Part shown: piece by piece, positions 1-8,071 of the stretch
How the letters are laid out: each line of letters opens with the position of its first letter
How positions within the stretch are numbered: the first letter of the stretch is position 1
NCBI RefSeq assembly: GCF_003850565.1
Contig: NZ_CP027706.1
Span: forward strand, 5,642,001 to 5,706,000
DNA: 64,000 bases
From: Pseudomonas sessilinigenes
GTDB lineage: Bacteria > Pseudomonadota > Gammaproteobacteria > Pseudomonadales > Pseudomonadaceae
Direction of reading: 5' to 3'
Notes under the pieces: generated by a model
The model's input: only the letters and a program-made list of their open reading frames with translations
Told to the model about the DNA's origin: nothing
Database searches by the model: none
Program-made: the position numbers and the translations under genes

Positions 1-442
1 GCAACTCGGCCGCACTGGGGTAGTCCGCCGGTACCTGGCTGACCGACTGCAAATAGTCGCGAAAGACGATCTGCTCGGTGGCTGCGCGCGTCTGCTGCTC
101 CACGTCCGGACGTTGGCGCCAGCCTTGGGCATCGGCCTGCTCGAGTACCGCCTTCTCCGCCAGGCGCGAGCGAATCCAGGCCTCCAGGGCCGGGCGATTG
201 GCTCGCAGTTGCTGGCCGGACGCCTCGGGCAGGCTGGCGAACAGGGCCTTGAGCTCCGTTGCCGCGACCTGCTGGGAGCCCAGGCGCGCCACCGCCGGGC
301 CACTGGCCTGGGACTGTTGCAGCAGCGCCGATGCCGGCTGCTGTGCCGCCACCGGGTCGCTGCCCGGCCGCAAGGCCAGCCCCAGCGCCAGGCCGAGCAA
401 GGTCAGTGCCCCGGCACCGACCACCAGGGTCGGCTTCTTCAC
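1..442 (-). CDS. Peptidyl-prolyl cis-trans isomerase (SurA/PpiC-like), C-terminus beyond window
   Basis: Partial gene with 147 codons visible, continuing past base 1. It opens with GTG at 442-440, overlapping the TGA of the YbjN-like gene (GTGA), so the two are translationally coupled. The N-terminus is a single hydrophobic anchor or signal (VKKPTLVVGAGALTLLGLAL), followed by a SurA_N-like helical segment with ARLGSQQVAATELKALF and LEAWIRSRLAEKAVLEQA. The parvulin catalytic domain would lie outside the window and is not seen. Position matches PA0699 of the P. aeruginosa pdt cluster. Inferred role: periplasmic folding helper for the secreted or outer-membrane proteins of this operon. Confidence 0.75.
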   Translation of the reverse strand, partial: MKKPTLVVGAGALTLLGLALGLALRPGSDPVAAQQPASALLQQSQASGPAVARLGSQQVAATELKALFASLPEASGQQLRANRPALEAWIRSRLAEKAVLEQADAQGWRQRPDVEQQTRAATEQIVFRDYLQSVSQVPADYPSAAEL

Positions 443-933
443 AGGGCCGCTACCTCTTCAGCACTGGCAGGTTGCGGCGCATCGCCCTGTTCGGCCTGGG
501 CCTGCAGGCGAGCGGCCTGCTGGCTGTACTCGCGCAGGTAGACGATGAACTCCTGGAGCAGGCGATCCCACAGCTCCAGCTGGCTGCGCAGGTGAGTGTC
601 ACTGACCCCGGCCACCACCACATCCATCTCCATCACCAGGAATTCACCCTGCAGCGACAACCGGGCGAAGCGCCGCGAAGCATTCCACAACTCGGCCAGC
701 CCGGCCGGCAGCTCGCCCTGGACCCGCAGGGCGCAGCTGTAGGTGAAGTCCACATAGTGTCCCGACTCCCCCGCCGGATTGCCGAAACGCACGGCATAGC
801 CGATGCCCTGGCTGGCACTGAGCAACTGCACGATGCCGTTCTGCTCGGTCTGGTTGACCCTGTAGCCGGCGCCTTGCAAAAGCTCGGTCAGGCTGTCGGT
901 GGTTACGCTGGTAATCAAGGTTGCTTGAGTCAT
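439..933 (-). CDS. YbjN domain-containing protein
   Basis: A 164-residue protein of the YbjN fold (related to type III secretion chaperones), with no signal peptide or membrane segment. The segment ESGHYVDFTYSCALRV and the helical tail after FLVMEMDVV are typical of the family. The frame is open up to a TTG at 957, but an AAGGAAG Shine-Dalgarno at 942-948 lies 8 nt before ATG 933, so that start is preferred; ATG 939 is possible. It is cytoplasmic by sequence, although its neighbours are envelope proteins, so it may act as a chaperone or regulator. Function is unproven. Corresponds by position to PA0698. Confidence 0.8.
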   Translation of the reverse strand: MTQATLITSVTTDSLTELLQGAGYRVNQTEQNGIVQLLSASQGIGYAVRFGNPAGESGHYVDFTYSCALRVQGELPAGLAELWNASRRFARLSLQGEFLVMEMDVVVAGVSDTHLRSQLELWDRLLQEFIVYLREYSQQAARLQAQAEQGDAPQPASAEEVAAL

Positions 934-953
934 GTTCATATCTTCCTTGGTAA

Positions 954-1601
954 TCAATGAGCGCTCGCCGCCCGGGGAGCGTCGAACTGAGTCTGGTACA
1001 GGTCATCACCGAAGCCCTGGGCCAATTCCTCGAACTTGACCCTAGCACTGCCAGCGAAAGGCTGACGGATCTTCACCACCTCGGCCACGTCGATCTTCTC
1101 GTAGGCGGTGAGGATTTCCTTGGCGATGCCATACATTTGCTGATTCTTGACCGCACATTGCTGCACTTGTGTGTCACGTTCGTTCAATTGCGCCTGGAGC
1201 TTGGCGCGCTCCGCTTCCTTGCCGCGGGCCAGCACCAGCAGTTCGTCGTAGGCTTTCTTGAATTTTCCCAGCTGCTCGCTGTTGGCCACAGCCTGGGCCT
1301 GGGCCTGGCTCTGCAGGTTCTGCTGCTGGCCCGCCAGTTGCTCGGCCACGCCGCGGACCTTGGCCAGTTCGGCGCTCAGTTGCTTGACCTGGGCCTGGGC
1401 CTCCTTGGCCGCATTCTCGGCGGCCAGCCGCGCGGCGGCCGCCTGCGCCTGCTCGCTCTGCAAGGCCTGCAGTTGCTGGGTGGTGCTGCGCAACTGGGTA
1501 CGCAAGCGCTCCTCCATGCCCTCGGCCGTGGCGCTCGCGCTGGCCAACACGCCACAGGCCAGCAACAGGCCCAGGGCCCCTGCCCTTGTCCGGCTGTTCA
1601 T
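954..1601 (-). CDS. Periplasmic coiled-coil protein of the pdt cluster
   Basis: A 215-residue protein with a signal peptide (hydrophobic LGLLLACGVLASASATAEG) followed by about 110 residues of Gln/Ala/Glu-rich heptad sequence, almost certainly a long coiled coil (roughly residues 28-135). A C-terminal globular part carries one Cys (QVQQCAVKNQ) and the segment IRQPFAGSARVKFEELAQ. The Cys in the signal is LLLACGV, which does not fit a clean lipobox. GGGAGG abuts ATG 1607 and sits 6 nt before ATG 1601, so 1601 is chosen. It lies between the porin and YbjN genes with 17-20 nt gaps. No enzyme motif is visible. Perhaps a periplasmic spacer or scaffold, like PA0697. Confidence 0.75.
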   Translation of the reverse strand: MNSRTRAGALGLLLACGVLASASATAEGMEERLRTQLRSTTQQLQALQSEQAQAAAARLAAENAAKEAQAQVKQLSAELAKVRGVAEQLAGQQQNLQSQAQAQAVANSEQLGKFKKAYDELLVLARGKEAERAKLQAQLNERDTQVQQCAVKNQQMYGIAKEILTAYEKIDVAEVVKIRQPFAGSARVKFEELAQGFGDDLYQTQFDAPRAASAH

Positions 1602-1618
1602 AACCATCCTCCCTGCGC

Positions 1619-3325
1619 TTAGAAGCGCGTGTTGAGTTCTAGCTGCATGACGTCGACTTCATAACGCGGCCCATAGACTTGCGATGCGCTCATGTAGCGG
1701 GCCGTGGCGTAGATGTTCTTGTCGATGCCGTAGTTGCCGCCCAGGAAGTAGCCCTTGGCGTTGGTGCCCCCCAGGTGGAACGAAGAGTCGTTGAAACCGT
1801 CGGGCAAGGCATCGGGCTGGATGTACTTGTAGCCAGCCAGCAGGTTCCAGTCGCCGGCCTTCTTCATTTCCAGGGCGTTGCCCAGGGTGAACTGCAGCAT
1901 CAGCGCATTGGCGCCGCTCTCGAACTCGCCATTGCGATTGATGTTGTTGACGATCTGGCCTTCGCTGCGCTTGAGCATTTCGGCCTTGTCGTAGGCCAGG
2001 TTGTGGATGTAGTTGCCCTGGGTGCGCAGGTGCAGGTCATCCGGCAGCTCGGTGTCCCAGGCCAGGTTCAGGTCCAGCACGTCGAACTTCGAGGCCAGGC
2101 CCACGTATTGCGGCTGCGGGGTCAGGCCAGGAGTGGCCGGGTTGGGCGCGATATTGCGCAACAGGAATACGCTGTTGCCCTTCTGCATGAAGGCCACGCG
2201 CGAGCCGTCGGTATCGCAGCCCGGGGCGCCGGCCCATGGTTTGCAGGGGCTGGAGCGCTGGCCTTCGATATCGTCGAAGCGGTAGTAGGCCAGTGCGCCC
2301 TTGAGGCTGTTGTTGCGGTTGATCTTCCAGTTGGCGCCGATCTGCCCGCCGAACAGCCACTTGGTGTCGCTTTCGTTCTTGTCGAAACCGTTGCTGGTGG
2401 CGGTGTCGTTGGTGTATTCCACCGGGAAGGCACCGACCGTGCCGAACAGCCCCCAGTCGCTGTTGAGCTTGTGGTTGAAGATCGCCGCCACACCGTCGAA
2501 GTTCAGGTCGTTGGAATACAGCATGTCGGTGGAATAGAACGGATTGGCGATCCGCCCGCCGGTCAGGGTCAGGTCCTGGGTGGCCTTCCAGGTCAGGTAG
2601 CCCTGGTCGAGCCAAATGTCCTTCTTGCCAAAGCCGCCGCCCAGGGTCTGGGTGGTGGACACCGGATTGTTGTCCGACCCCGTGCCAATACGGATGCCGG
2701 CGGTCCATTCCGGCGAGATCACCGCCTTCATCCCCAGGCGGGCCCGCAGGCGGAACAGGTTGTCACGATCTTCACGGGTGTTGAGCAGCGGCGGCAGCTT
2801 GCTGTTGGTGTCCTTGTTGACGTCGTAGGGGCCGCTGTCGTTGAGCTTGGCGTAGTCGACGATCTCGTTGCTGTTGTTGTCGGCGAAGAACCGCGACTCA
2901 CTGCGCAGGCGAATGTCGCCATCGAAGGTGATGCGCGAGACCCAATCCGGGAACGTATTGGGCTGGGCCCAGTTCTCCTGCTTGGCGGTGGCCATGACCT
3001 CGGCCTTGACCTGGTCGCGGATCTGGTCGCGGACAATCGCCGGTACGTACTGCACCCGCACGTCTCCCGGTGCTGCCGCAGGTCCGCTGGCGGCCACCGC
3101 AGCCACTGTAGCGTTGGCCTGGCGGGCTTGCTGGGCCTCCTTTTCGGCCTGGGCAATCAGCCCGTCGGCCTGCTCCTGCTTCAGCACTCCCTGCTGCACC
3201 AACAGACGGATCAGGTTGATCGTGGCGTTCTCCGAGGGCGCGGTCGCGGCGGCCGTGGCCTGTCCGGCCAGGGTCAGGGCAACCATGCCGAGCGCCAGGG
3301 TCAATCGATTCATGGTGGAAATCAT
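1619..3325 (-). CDS. Putative outer-membrane porin (Porin_5 type)
   Basis: A 568-residue outer-membrane beta-barrel. It has a signal peptide (TLALGMVALTLAGQATAAA) and a short helical or coiled segment (LIRLLVQQGVLKQEQADGLI) typical of putative porins, followed from about residue 130 by alternating barrel strands. It ends in the assembly signature MQLELNTRF with terminal Phe. Two Cys (SSPCKPWAGAPGCDTDG) suggest a disulfide-bonded loop. The start is ATG 3325, with AGGAG 10 nt upstream; GTG 3331 is an alternative. The substrate is unknown. Its place beside tonB/exbBD in a low-phosphate cluster makes phosphate-ester or polyphosphate uptake a guess only. Confidence 0.85.
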   Translation of the reverse strand: MISTMNRLTLALGMVALTLAGQATAAATAPSENATINLIRLLVQQGVLKQEQADGLIAQAEKEAQQARQANATVAAVAASGPAAAPGDVRVQYVPAIVRDQIRDQVKAEVMATAKQENWAQPNTFPDWVSRITFDGDIRLRSESRFFADNNSNEIVDYAKLNDSGPYDVNKDTNSKLPPLLNTREDRDNLFRLRARLGMKAVISPEWTAGIRIGTGSDNNPVSTTQTLGGGFGKKDIWLDQGYLTWKATQDLTLTGGRIANPFYSTDMLYSNDLNFDGVAAIFNHKLNSDWGLFGTVGAFPVEYTNDTATSNGFDKNESDTKWLFGGQIGANWKINRNNSLKGALAYYRFDDIEGQRSSPCKPWAGAPGCDTDGSRVAFMQKGNSVFLLRNIAPNPATPGLTPQPQYVGLASKFDVLDLNLAWDTELPDDLHLRTQGNYIHNLAYDKAEMLKRSEGQIVNNINRNGEFESGANALMLQFTLGNALEMKKAGDWNLLAGYKYIQPDALPDGFNDSSFHLGGTNAKGYFLGGNYGIDKNIYATARYMSASQVYGPRYEVDVMQLELNTRF

Positions 3326-3364
3326 CTGCACACAACTCCTGTAGAAACTGCAAAAGAGGTTCGA

Positions 3365-4081
3365 TCAATCCGGGCGCCGGCCCTTGAGGGACAGGCGCAC
3401 AGGCAAGGTCAGGGAAGCCGGCATGCGTTCCTTCAAGCGCGGCGTGGCTCGCAGTGCCGCCAGTACCTGTTCGTCGGTCTGGGCATCGCCACTGGAATGG
3501 GCCAGCACGACCCGGGTGACCTGGCCGTCAGCGCCCAGCCACAGGTCCACCTGCAGCGCATAGGCCTTCTTGCGCAGCTCAGGGTCCTCGCGCAGCACTC
3601 GCTGGAAAGTCGCCGCCAGGTATTGCTTGTAGGTTCCGGTGCCCAGGCCGCCGCCACCGGAGCCGGCCATGCCGCCACCCTTGCCGGCGCCGATGTTGAA
3701 CGCATCGTTGCCAGCCTGGGCATCACCGTCGATCTGCATCGGGTTGGCCAGGTCGTCCGCCGGCGATGGCGGCGCCTCTTCCTCCGGCTTGACCTCCTCG
3801 GGGGTCGGCGTGGGTTCGGGCTCCGGCACCTTTTCTTCCACCGGGTCTGGCTCCTTGGGCTTTTCCGGCGGCGGTGGAGGTGGCGGCGGTGGTGGCGGCA
3901 ACGGGATGATGGTCGGCACCTTCGGCGCTTCCCGGCGCACCCCGGCCATGTCGTTGGCCCACTGCCACAGCAGCCAGGCGGCAGCGCCAGCCAGCAGCAG
4001 CCCGACACCCCACTTGAGCACGCGCACGACTCTCGGCTTGCGCTGAACGGGCGGTAGCTGGATCGGTTGTTGTGCGGTCAT
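3365..4081 (-). CDS. TonB family energy transducer
   Basis: A 238-residue TonB-type protein. The N-terminal anchor (VLKWGVGLLLAGAAAWLLWQ, residues 22-41) precedes a periplasmic Pro-rich spacer with eleven consecutive prolines and Glu/Pro/Lys repeats (about 58-105). A Gly-rich hinge and a C-terminal TonB_C/TolA-like domain follow (about 150-238, with LQVDLWLGADGQVTRVVL and SSGDAQTDEQVLAAL). The GSGGGGLGTGTYKQYL hinge resembles AgmX/GltJ-type TonB homologues more than the classical iron TonB. Only 3 nt separate it from exbD. It should couple ExbB/ExbD proton-motive energy to an outer-membrane partner. The adjacent porin and PdtB are candidates, since this operon has no TonB-dependent receptor. 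Confidence 0.9.
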   Translation of the reverse strand: MTAQQPIQLPPVQRKPRVVRVLKWGVGLLLAGAAAWLLWQWANDMAGVRREAPKVPTIIPLPPPPPPPPPPPEKPKEPDPVEEKVPEPEPTPTPEEVKPEEEAPPSPADDLANPMQIDGDAQAGNDAFNIGAGKGGGMAGSGGGGLGTGTYKQYLAATFQRVLREDPELRKKAYALQVDLWLGADGQVTRVVLAHSSGDAQTDEQVLAALRATPRLKERMPASLTLPVRLSLKGRRPD

Positions 4082-4084
4082 GAC

Positions 4085-4507
4085 TCAGCCCTGGGGTTTG
4101 CCGGTGACCAGGCCGACCTGGGACAACTCCAGGCGGCGCAGCAGGTCGAGGACTTCGATGACCTTCTGGTACTGCACCGTGGCGTCGCCGCGGACGATGA
4201 TCGGAAAGTCGGGGTTCTGCGCCTTCTCGATGCGCAGGCGCTCTTCCAGCTCACCCAGGGTCACCGGGTAGGCGTCGAGGAACACCTGGCCGCCATCGTT
4301 CACCGAAATGGCCTTGGTCTTGGCCTCCGACAGGGACACCGAGGCGCTGGCCTTGGGCAGATGGATCTGGATGCCCGAGACCTGGGCGGTGGCGGTGAGG
4401 ATGAACATCACCAGCACCACCATCAGCACGTCCACCAGGGGCGTGATATTGATGCTGTCGACGGCGGCATCGTCTTCGTCGTCATGGGAGGCGTTCACGG
4501 AAGCCAT
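4085..4507 (-). CDS. exbD: ExbD/TolR biopolymer transport protein
   Basis: A 140-residue ExbD of typical length. After an acidic N-terminus (DDEDDAAVDS) comes the single transmembrane segment, with the proton-carrying Asp26 in ITPLVDVLMVVLVMFIL. The periplasmic domain ends with FPIIVRGDATVQYQKVIEVL, typical of the family. Together with the upstream ExbB-like and downstream TonB-like proteins it forms a complete inner-membrane energising complex within one operon (gaps of 11 and 3 nt). Position matches exbD2 (PA0694) of P. aeruginosa. Confidence 0.95.
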   Translation of the reverse strand: MASVNASHDDEDDAAVDSINITPLVDVLMVVLVMFILTATAQVSGIQIHLPKASASVSLSEAKTKAISVNDGGQVFLDAYPVTLGELEERLRIEKAQNPDFPIIVRGDATVQYQKVIEVLDLLRRLELSQVGLVTGKPQG

Positions 4508-4518
4508 GGCAGTTCTCC

Positions 4519-6336
4519 TCAGGCCGGGACCGATGCGTTGCTGTGGCTGACGCGCCAGTGGGCGTTCTCGTGCTGCTGGCTCTCGCCATGCAGTTCCGCC
4601 AGGCGAGTGATGAACTCATCGACGAACACCCGCATGTCGGCCCCCACTTCCTTGTTGCGGGTGATCAGGCGGTTGTAGCCGAACAACGCCGGGATCGCGA
4701 CGAACAGGCCCATGGCGGTGGCCAGCAAGGCCGCAGCCATGCCCGGGGCGATGGCATTGATGTTGACGTCGCCGGCCATGGCGGTACCGAGGAACACCAC
4801 CATGATCCCCAGCACCGTGCCCAACAGGCCGATGTAGGGGCCGCCGGCGATGGCGTTGGAGAGGGTCGAGAGCTTGGCGCTCAGTTGCTGGTTCTCGCGG
4901 GTGCGCACCCCGTCCATGGAGCAGCGGATGGCCTCGATAGTGGCCGCCGACACCGACGAGGTATCGGCGCCCTGCTCGCGGCGGGTACGGATCTCCTTGA
5001 CCGCCACCAGGTACAAGCGCCACAGCGAGGATTGCTCCAGGCGCTCGGCCAGGGCCTGGTCATCGGCGAACATTTCCAGGCGCGTGCCGACCCTGGCGAA
5101 CTGCTCGCGAAACAAGGCATTAGCGGCACTGACACGGCTGACCATGCGGTTCTTGCGCAGCATGATGACCCAGGACTGGATCATCATCGCCACCAGCACC
5201 AGGATGATCACCCAGGCATCCATCGGTACCGCCTTGAGCAGGAAGCCCAGGCTGCCGAAACCGAAACCGGACTGTTCTTCATCGACGCCGTAGGCCACCA
5301 GCTTCGACTCGGCCCCCTGGGAACTTGCATCCGCAAGAATCAGCGCTGCAGGTCGTACCACCTTGGACAGCCGCAACTCGTCCAGCGCCCCGGTGAATGG
5401 CAGGAAATGACTGGCCTCGGCGCCAGGGGCCGGCGGCAGGTCGGCACCGATGGCCAATACCGAGTTGAAGCTGGCGATGGCCTGGGCCAGGCTCGCGGTC
5501 TCGCGGCCATTGACGTACAGGGCGAGCTTGCTGCCCTCCCCGCTCAAGGCCAGGTGTTGCCATTGCCCCGGATTCAACGGTTGGGTGGACACCGCGCGCT
5601 GGCCATCCACTTCCACGAACGGCACGCCCTGGTTGACCCCGATCAGCAGGCTGGCGGCACCTTCGCGACGGGCCAGCAACAGCTGCTCGCCACTGGCCTG
5701 GTCCAGGCGTACCCAGGCGCTGAAGGTGAACGCCCCACCGGCGTTGTGCTGCAGCGACGGGCTGGCCGGCAACAGCAGCGGCTGGCCGCTGAACTGCAAG
5801 GCACGGCCGATGACGCCCTCGATGGCCGCGCCAGTGGCGTTCTGCGCGGTGTTGCCGTAGGCGGTGGTGTCCTTGGCGGGCGTGCCATTGCTGCCATCGA
5901 AATGGTAGATGGCGGTGTAGCTGGGATCGAAAGTCAGCTGGCCGTTGGCAGTACCCGGGGCCTTCTGGTTGCCGTAGTACATCCAGATATCCTGGCGCTG
6001 GCCACCTTCGACCCGGGGCACATCGACCCAGATCAGCGCCATGCCCATCAATGGGTCGAAGCTCTCGATCTGATGGTTGAACACGGTCTTGTCATCGGCG
6101 GCGACAAACCGCAGGTCGGACCCGTCTTCCTTGACCCCGTCGAACGTGAAGTTGCCGGTGTGCAAGCGCACCAGCAAGGCGGTGCGGCCCAAGGCCTCGT
6201 TGATGCCGGCGCCCTGGGGCGTGGTGTCCACGGTGATCTGCTTGCGGTAGTGCCAGTCGTCCTGCCACCAGGCATGGGCCGTGGCCGGGAGCACGAAGCC
6301 CAGGCAGATCAACAGGCTCAGGAATAAGCGTTGCAT
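4519..6336 (-). CDS. exbB: DUF2341 / LamG-like / MotA-TolQ-ExbB fusion protein
   Basis: A 605-residue chimera. A signal peptide (LFLSLLICLGFVLPATAHAW) is followed by a DUF2341 domain with the WYYxNQ-like motif IWMYYGNQKAPG (about residues 25-130). A concanavalin/LamG-like jelly-roll follows (about 160-325: YHFDGSNGTPAKDTT, FTFSAWVRLDQASGEQLLLARR, HLALSGEGSKLALYVNGRE). A first membrane span lies at about 365-385, then the MotA/TolQ/ExbB core with GPYIGLLGTVLGIMVVFLG and a last span. The start is ATG 6336 with GGAG 10 nt upstream. Ordinary ExbB is about 240 residues, so over half of this protein is an added periplasmic, glycan-binding-like module. It may sense or bind a polysaccharide or the passenger protein. 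Position matches exbB2 (PA0693). Confidence 0.9.
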   Translation of the reverse strand: MQRLFLSLLICLGFVLPATAHAWWQDDWHYRKQITVDTTPQGAGINEALGRTALLVRLHTGNFTFDGVKEDGSDLRFVAADDKTVFNHQIESFDPLMGMALIWVDVPRVEGGQRQDIWMYYGNQKAPGTANGQLTFDPSYTAIYHFDGSNGTPAKDTTAYGNTAQNATGAAIEGVIGRALQFSGQPLLLPASPSLQHNAGGAFTFSAWVRLDQASGEQLLLARREGAASLLIGVNQGVPFVEVDGQRAVSTQPLNPGQWQHLALSGEGSKLALYVNGRETASLAQAIASFNSVLAIGADLPPAPGAEASHFLPFTGALDELRLSKVVRPAALILADASSQGAESKLVAYGVDEEQSGFGFGSLGFLLKAVPMDAWVIILVLVAMMIQSWVIMLRKNRMVSRVSAANALFREQFARVGTRLEMFADDQALAERLEQSSLWRLYLVAVKEIRTRREQGADTSSVSAATIEAIRCSMDGVRTRENQQLSAKLSTLSNAIAGGPYIGLLGTVLGIMVVFLGTAMAGDVNINAIAPGMAAALLATAMGLFVAIPALFGYNRLITRNKEVGADMRVFVDEFITRLAELHGESQQHENAHWRVSHSNASVPA

Positions 6337-6358
6337 GGAAGGGGTTCTCCGTAAAAAG

Positions 6359-8071
6359 TCAGAACGTCGCCTGCACACTGAAGTGCACGCGCGGGTCGTG
6401 TTTCTGGGTGTTGGGCCCGTCTTTGAGCGGGTAGCCCCAGTCCAGGCTGCCGGACAGCCACTTGCTCAGGCTGGCGCGAGTGCCCAGGCCGACGCTGGCC
6501 AGGCTGTATTCGTCGTCCTGTTCCGGCAGGGGCTCATGCAGGCTCAGGCGGGCACCTTCGGCGAAGGCGTAGAAGCGCCATTCCTGCACGTAGCTGCCGA
6601 GGAACTTGGCCAGGGACGGCGTGCGCAGCTCCTGGGAAAACAGATAGCCCTCGTCTCCTGTGCGTTCAGCGGCCAGGTAACCGCGTACCGACGTGGCACC
6701 GCCGGCGGAATACTGCTCGTTGGACACCAGCGGCCCCGAGGCCAGCTGGAAGGCGCTCTTGGATGCCGACTGCCAATCGTTGTCGAAGGTGTAGGTAAAG
6801 TTCAGGTCGCCCTTGAGCACCGAGAAACTGGCACTGGCTTCATCGCGTTTGAACTGGAATTCGTGGGCCTCGCTGCCATAGCCGAAAGAGCGCCGGGTAC
6901 CGATCACCAGGTTCAACCCCAGGCCCAGCTGGGACTTTTCGCTGTAGCGGTAACCGTTGTAGCCGAAGGTCAGCGGAGCGTACTTGAGCGGGATCTCATC
7001 GCGGCTGTTGCCCAGGCGCACTTCTTCCTTGAAGTCCTTGAAGTCCACCCCCAGCGAAAACGAGTTGGCCCAGTTGCCCGAGGCCGGCAGGGTGTAGATC
7101 GCCGACAATCCATAGGAGTGGCCCTTGCCCAGCACATTGCTGCCGCCGATGGTGGCGATGTTGCTGTCGGACTGGTAGCCGGAGAACTGCAGGCTCCAGC
7201 GATCCGTCAACGGCGCGGTGTAGGAACCGGACCAGACCTTGGCGTTCTCGGTGTCCTGGGGGGCGGTGAAAAAGGTCAGGGACACGCTGTGGCCCAGTTG
7301 CCACAGGTTGTCGTAGCCGACGCTGGCCACCGAGCGCAGCTTTTCGGTGTCGGCGCTGTAGTCGTTGTTCAGGCCGAGGCTGGCGCGCCAGGGATTCTGG
7401 TCCTCCACTTGCAGGTCCACATCCATGGTTCCCGGGCGCTGGCCCTCGCGCACCAACGGCATGACCTGGCGCCCCGTTCCCCGATTGAGGCCGGCCAGCT
7501 GGCTCTGCACCGTGGCGAAGTCCGGGACCTGGCCTTCCTTGAGCGCCGGCACCTGGTCGCGGATCTCCACCGGTGAATAGTGCTTGGCGCCCACGACCCG
7601 CACACGACCGACCTTGGTCTCGCTGACCTGCAGGTAGACGATGCCGTCCTCGACCTTCTGCTCCGGTAGTTCGACGTATACCGACTGGTAGCCCCGGGCC
7701 TGATAGACCTTCTGCAAGGCATCGCGAGCGCCTTCGATATCGCTCAAGGCCTTTTGCGGGCCCAGGTACGGGTACACCGCCTCCTCGATCGCCCGGGCAT
7801 CGAGCACCGTATTGCCGCGTACGAAGTACTCGTTGACGTCCACCAGCTTGGCTGGTGCCGTCTCGGCCACGGCGGCCTGCCCGGCCTCCTCGGCCTGCAC
7901 CACCGGCGCCAGCGCCAATAGCGTCAACCAACCGCACAACGGCCACCAGCGCCCGCCACTGCCCGGTCGTCCTGATTTGCCCAGATGCTCCACACCGCCC
8001 CCTAGAAGTCTGAAAATTGGCGCGCGCACGCGCATTGCCGTCGCCGTTTGCACAGCGTTTGGCCGATTCAA
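6359..8071 (-). CDS. pdtB: Two-partner secretion outer-membrane transporter (ShlB/FhaC family)
   Basis: A 570-residue TpsB. After an Arg-rich N-extension and a hydrophobic export signal (about residues 42-60, CGWLTLLALAPVVQA) come two POTRA domains. POTRA 1 is about 78-152 (VNEYFVRGNTVLDARAIEEA), POTRA 2 about 155-225 (VGRVRVVGAKHYSPVEIRDQ). A 16-strand barrel follows, with the family loop motif SVRGYLAAE, ending in HFSVQATF. It should export a filamentous-haemagglutinin-like TpsA across the outer membrane. The matching TpsA (PdtA) is 33 kb away in this window. TTG 8071 overlaps the phdA stop (TTGA); ATG 8035 (MRVRAPIFR) is the alternative start and leaves the signal intact. Confidence 0.93.
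   Translation of the reverse strand: MNRPNAVQTATAMRVRAPIFRLLGGGVEHLGKSGRPGSGGRWWPLCGWLTLLALAPVVQAEEAGQAAVAETAPAKLVDVNEYFVRGNTVLDARAIEEAVYPYLGPQKALSDIEGARDALQKVYQARGYQSVYVELPEQKVEDGIVYLQVSETKVGRVRVVGAKHYSPVEIRDQVPALKEGQVPDFATVQSQLAGLNRGTGRQVMPLVREGQRPGTMDVDLQVEDQNPWRASLGLNNDYSADTEKLRSVASVGYDNLWQLGHSVSLTFFTAPQDTENAKVWSGSYTAPLTDRWSLQFSGYQSDSNIATIGGSNVLGKGHSYGLSAIYTLPASGNWANSFSLGVDFKDFKEEVRLGNSRDEIPLKYAPLTFGYNGYRYSEKSQLGLGLNLVIGTRRSFGYGSEAHEFQFKRDEASASFSVLKGDLNFTYTFDNDWQSASKSAFQLASGPLVSNEQYSAGGATSVRGYLAAERTGDEGYLFSQELRTPSLAKFLGSYVQEWRFYAFAEGARLSLHEPLPEQDDEYSLASVGLGTRASLSKWLSGSLDWGYPLKDGPNTQKHDPRVHFSVQATF

Noticed and set aside
1679..6327. Plus-strand open frames of 792 and 594 codons over porin, tonB and exbB genes
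   Set aside because: Antisense shadows of well-supported minus-strand genes. The composition is His/Gln/Val/Gly-rich without motifs.
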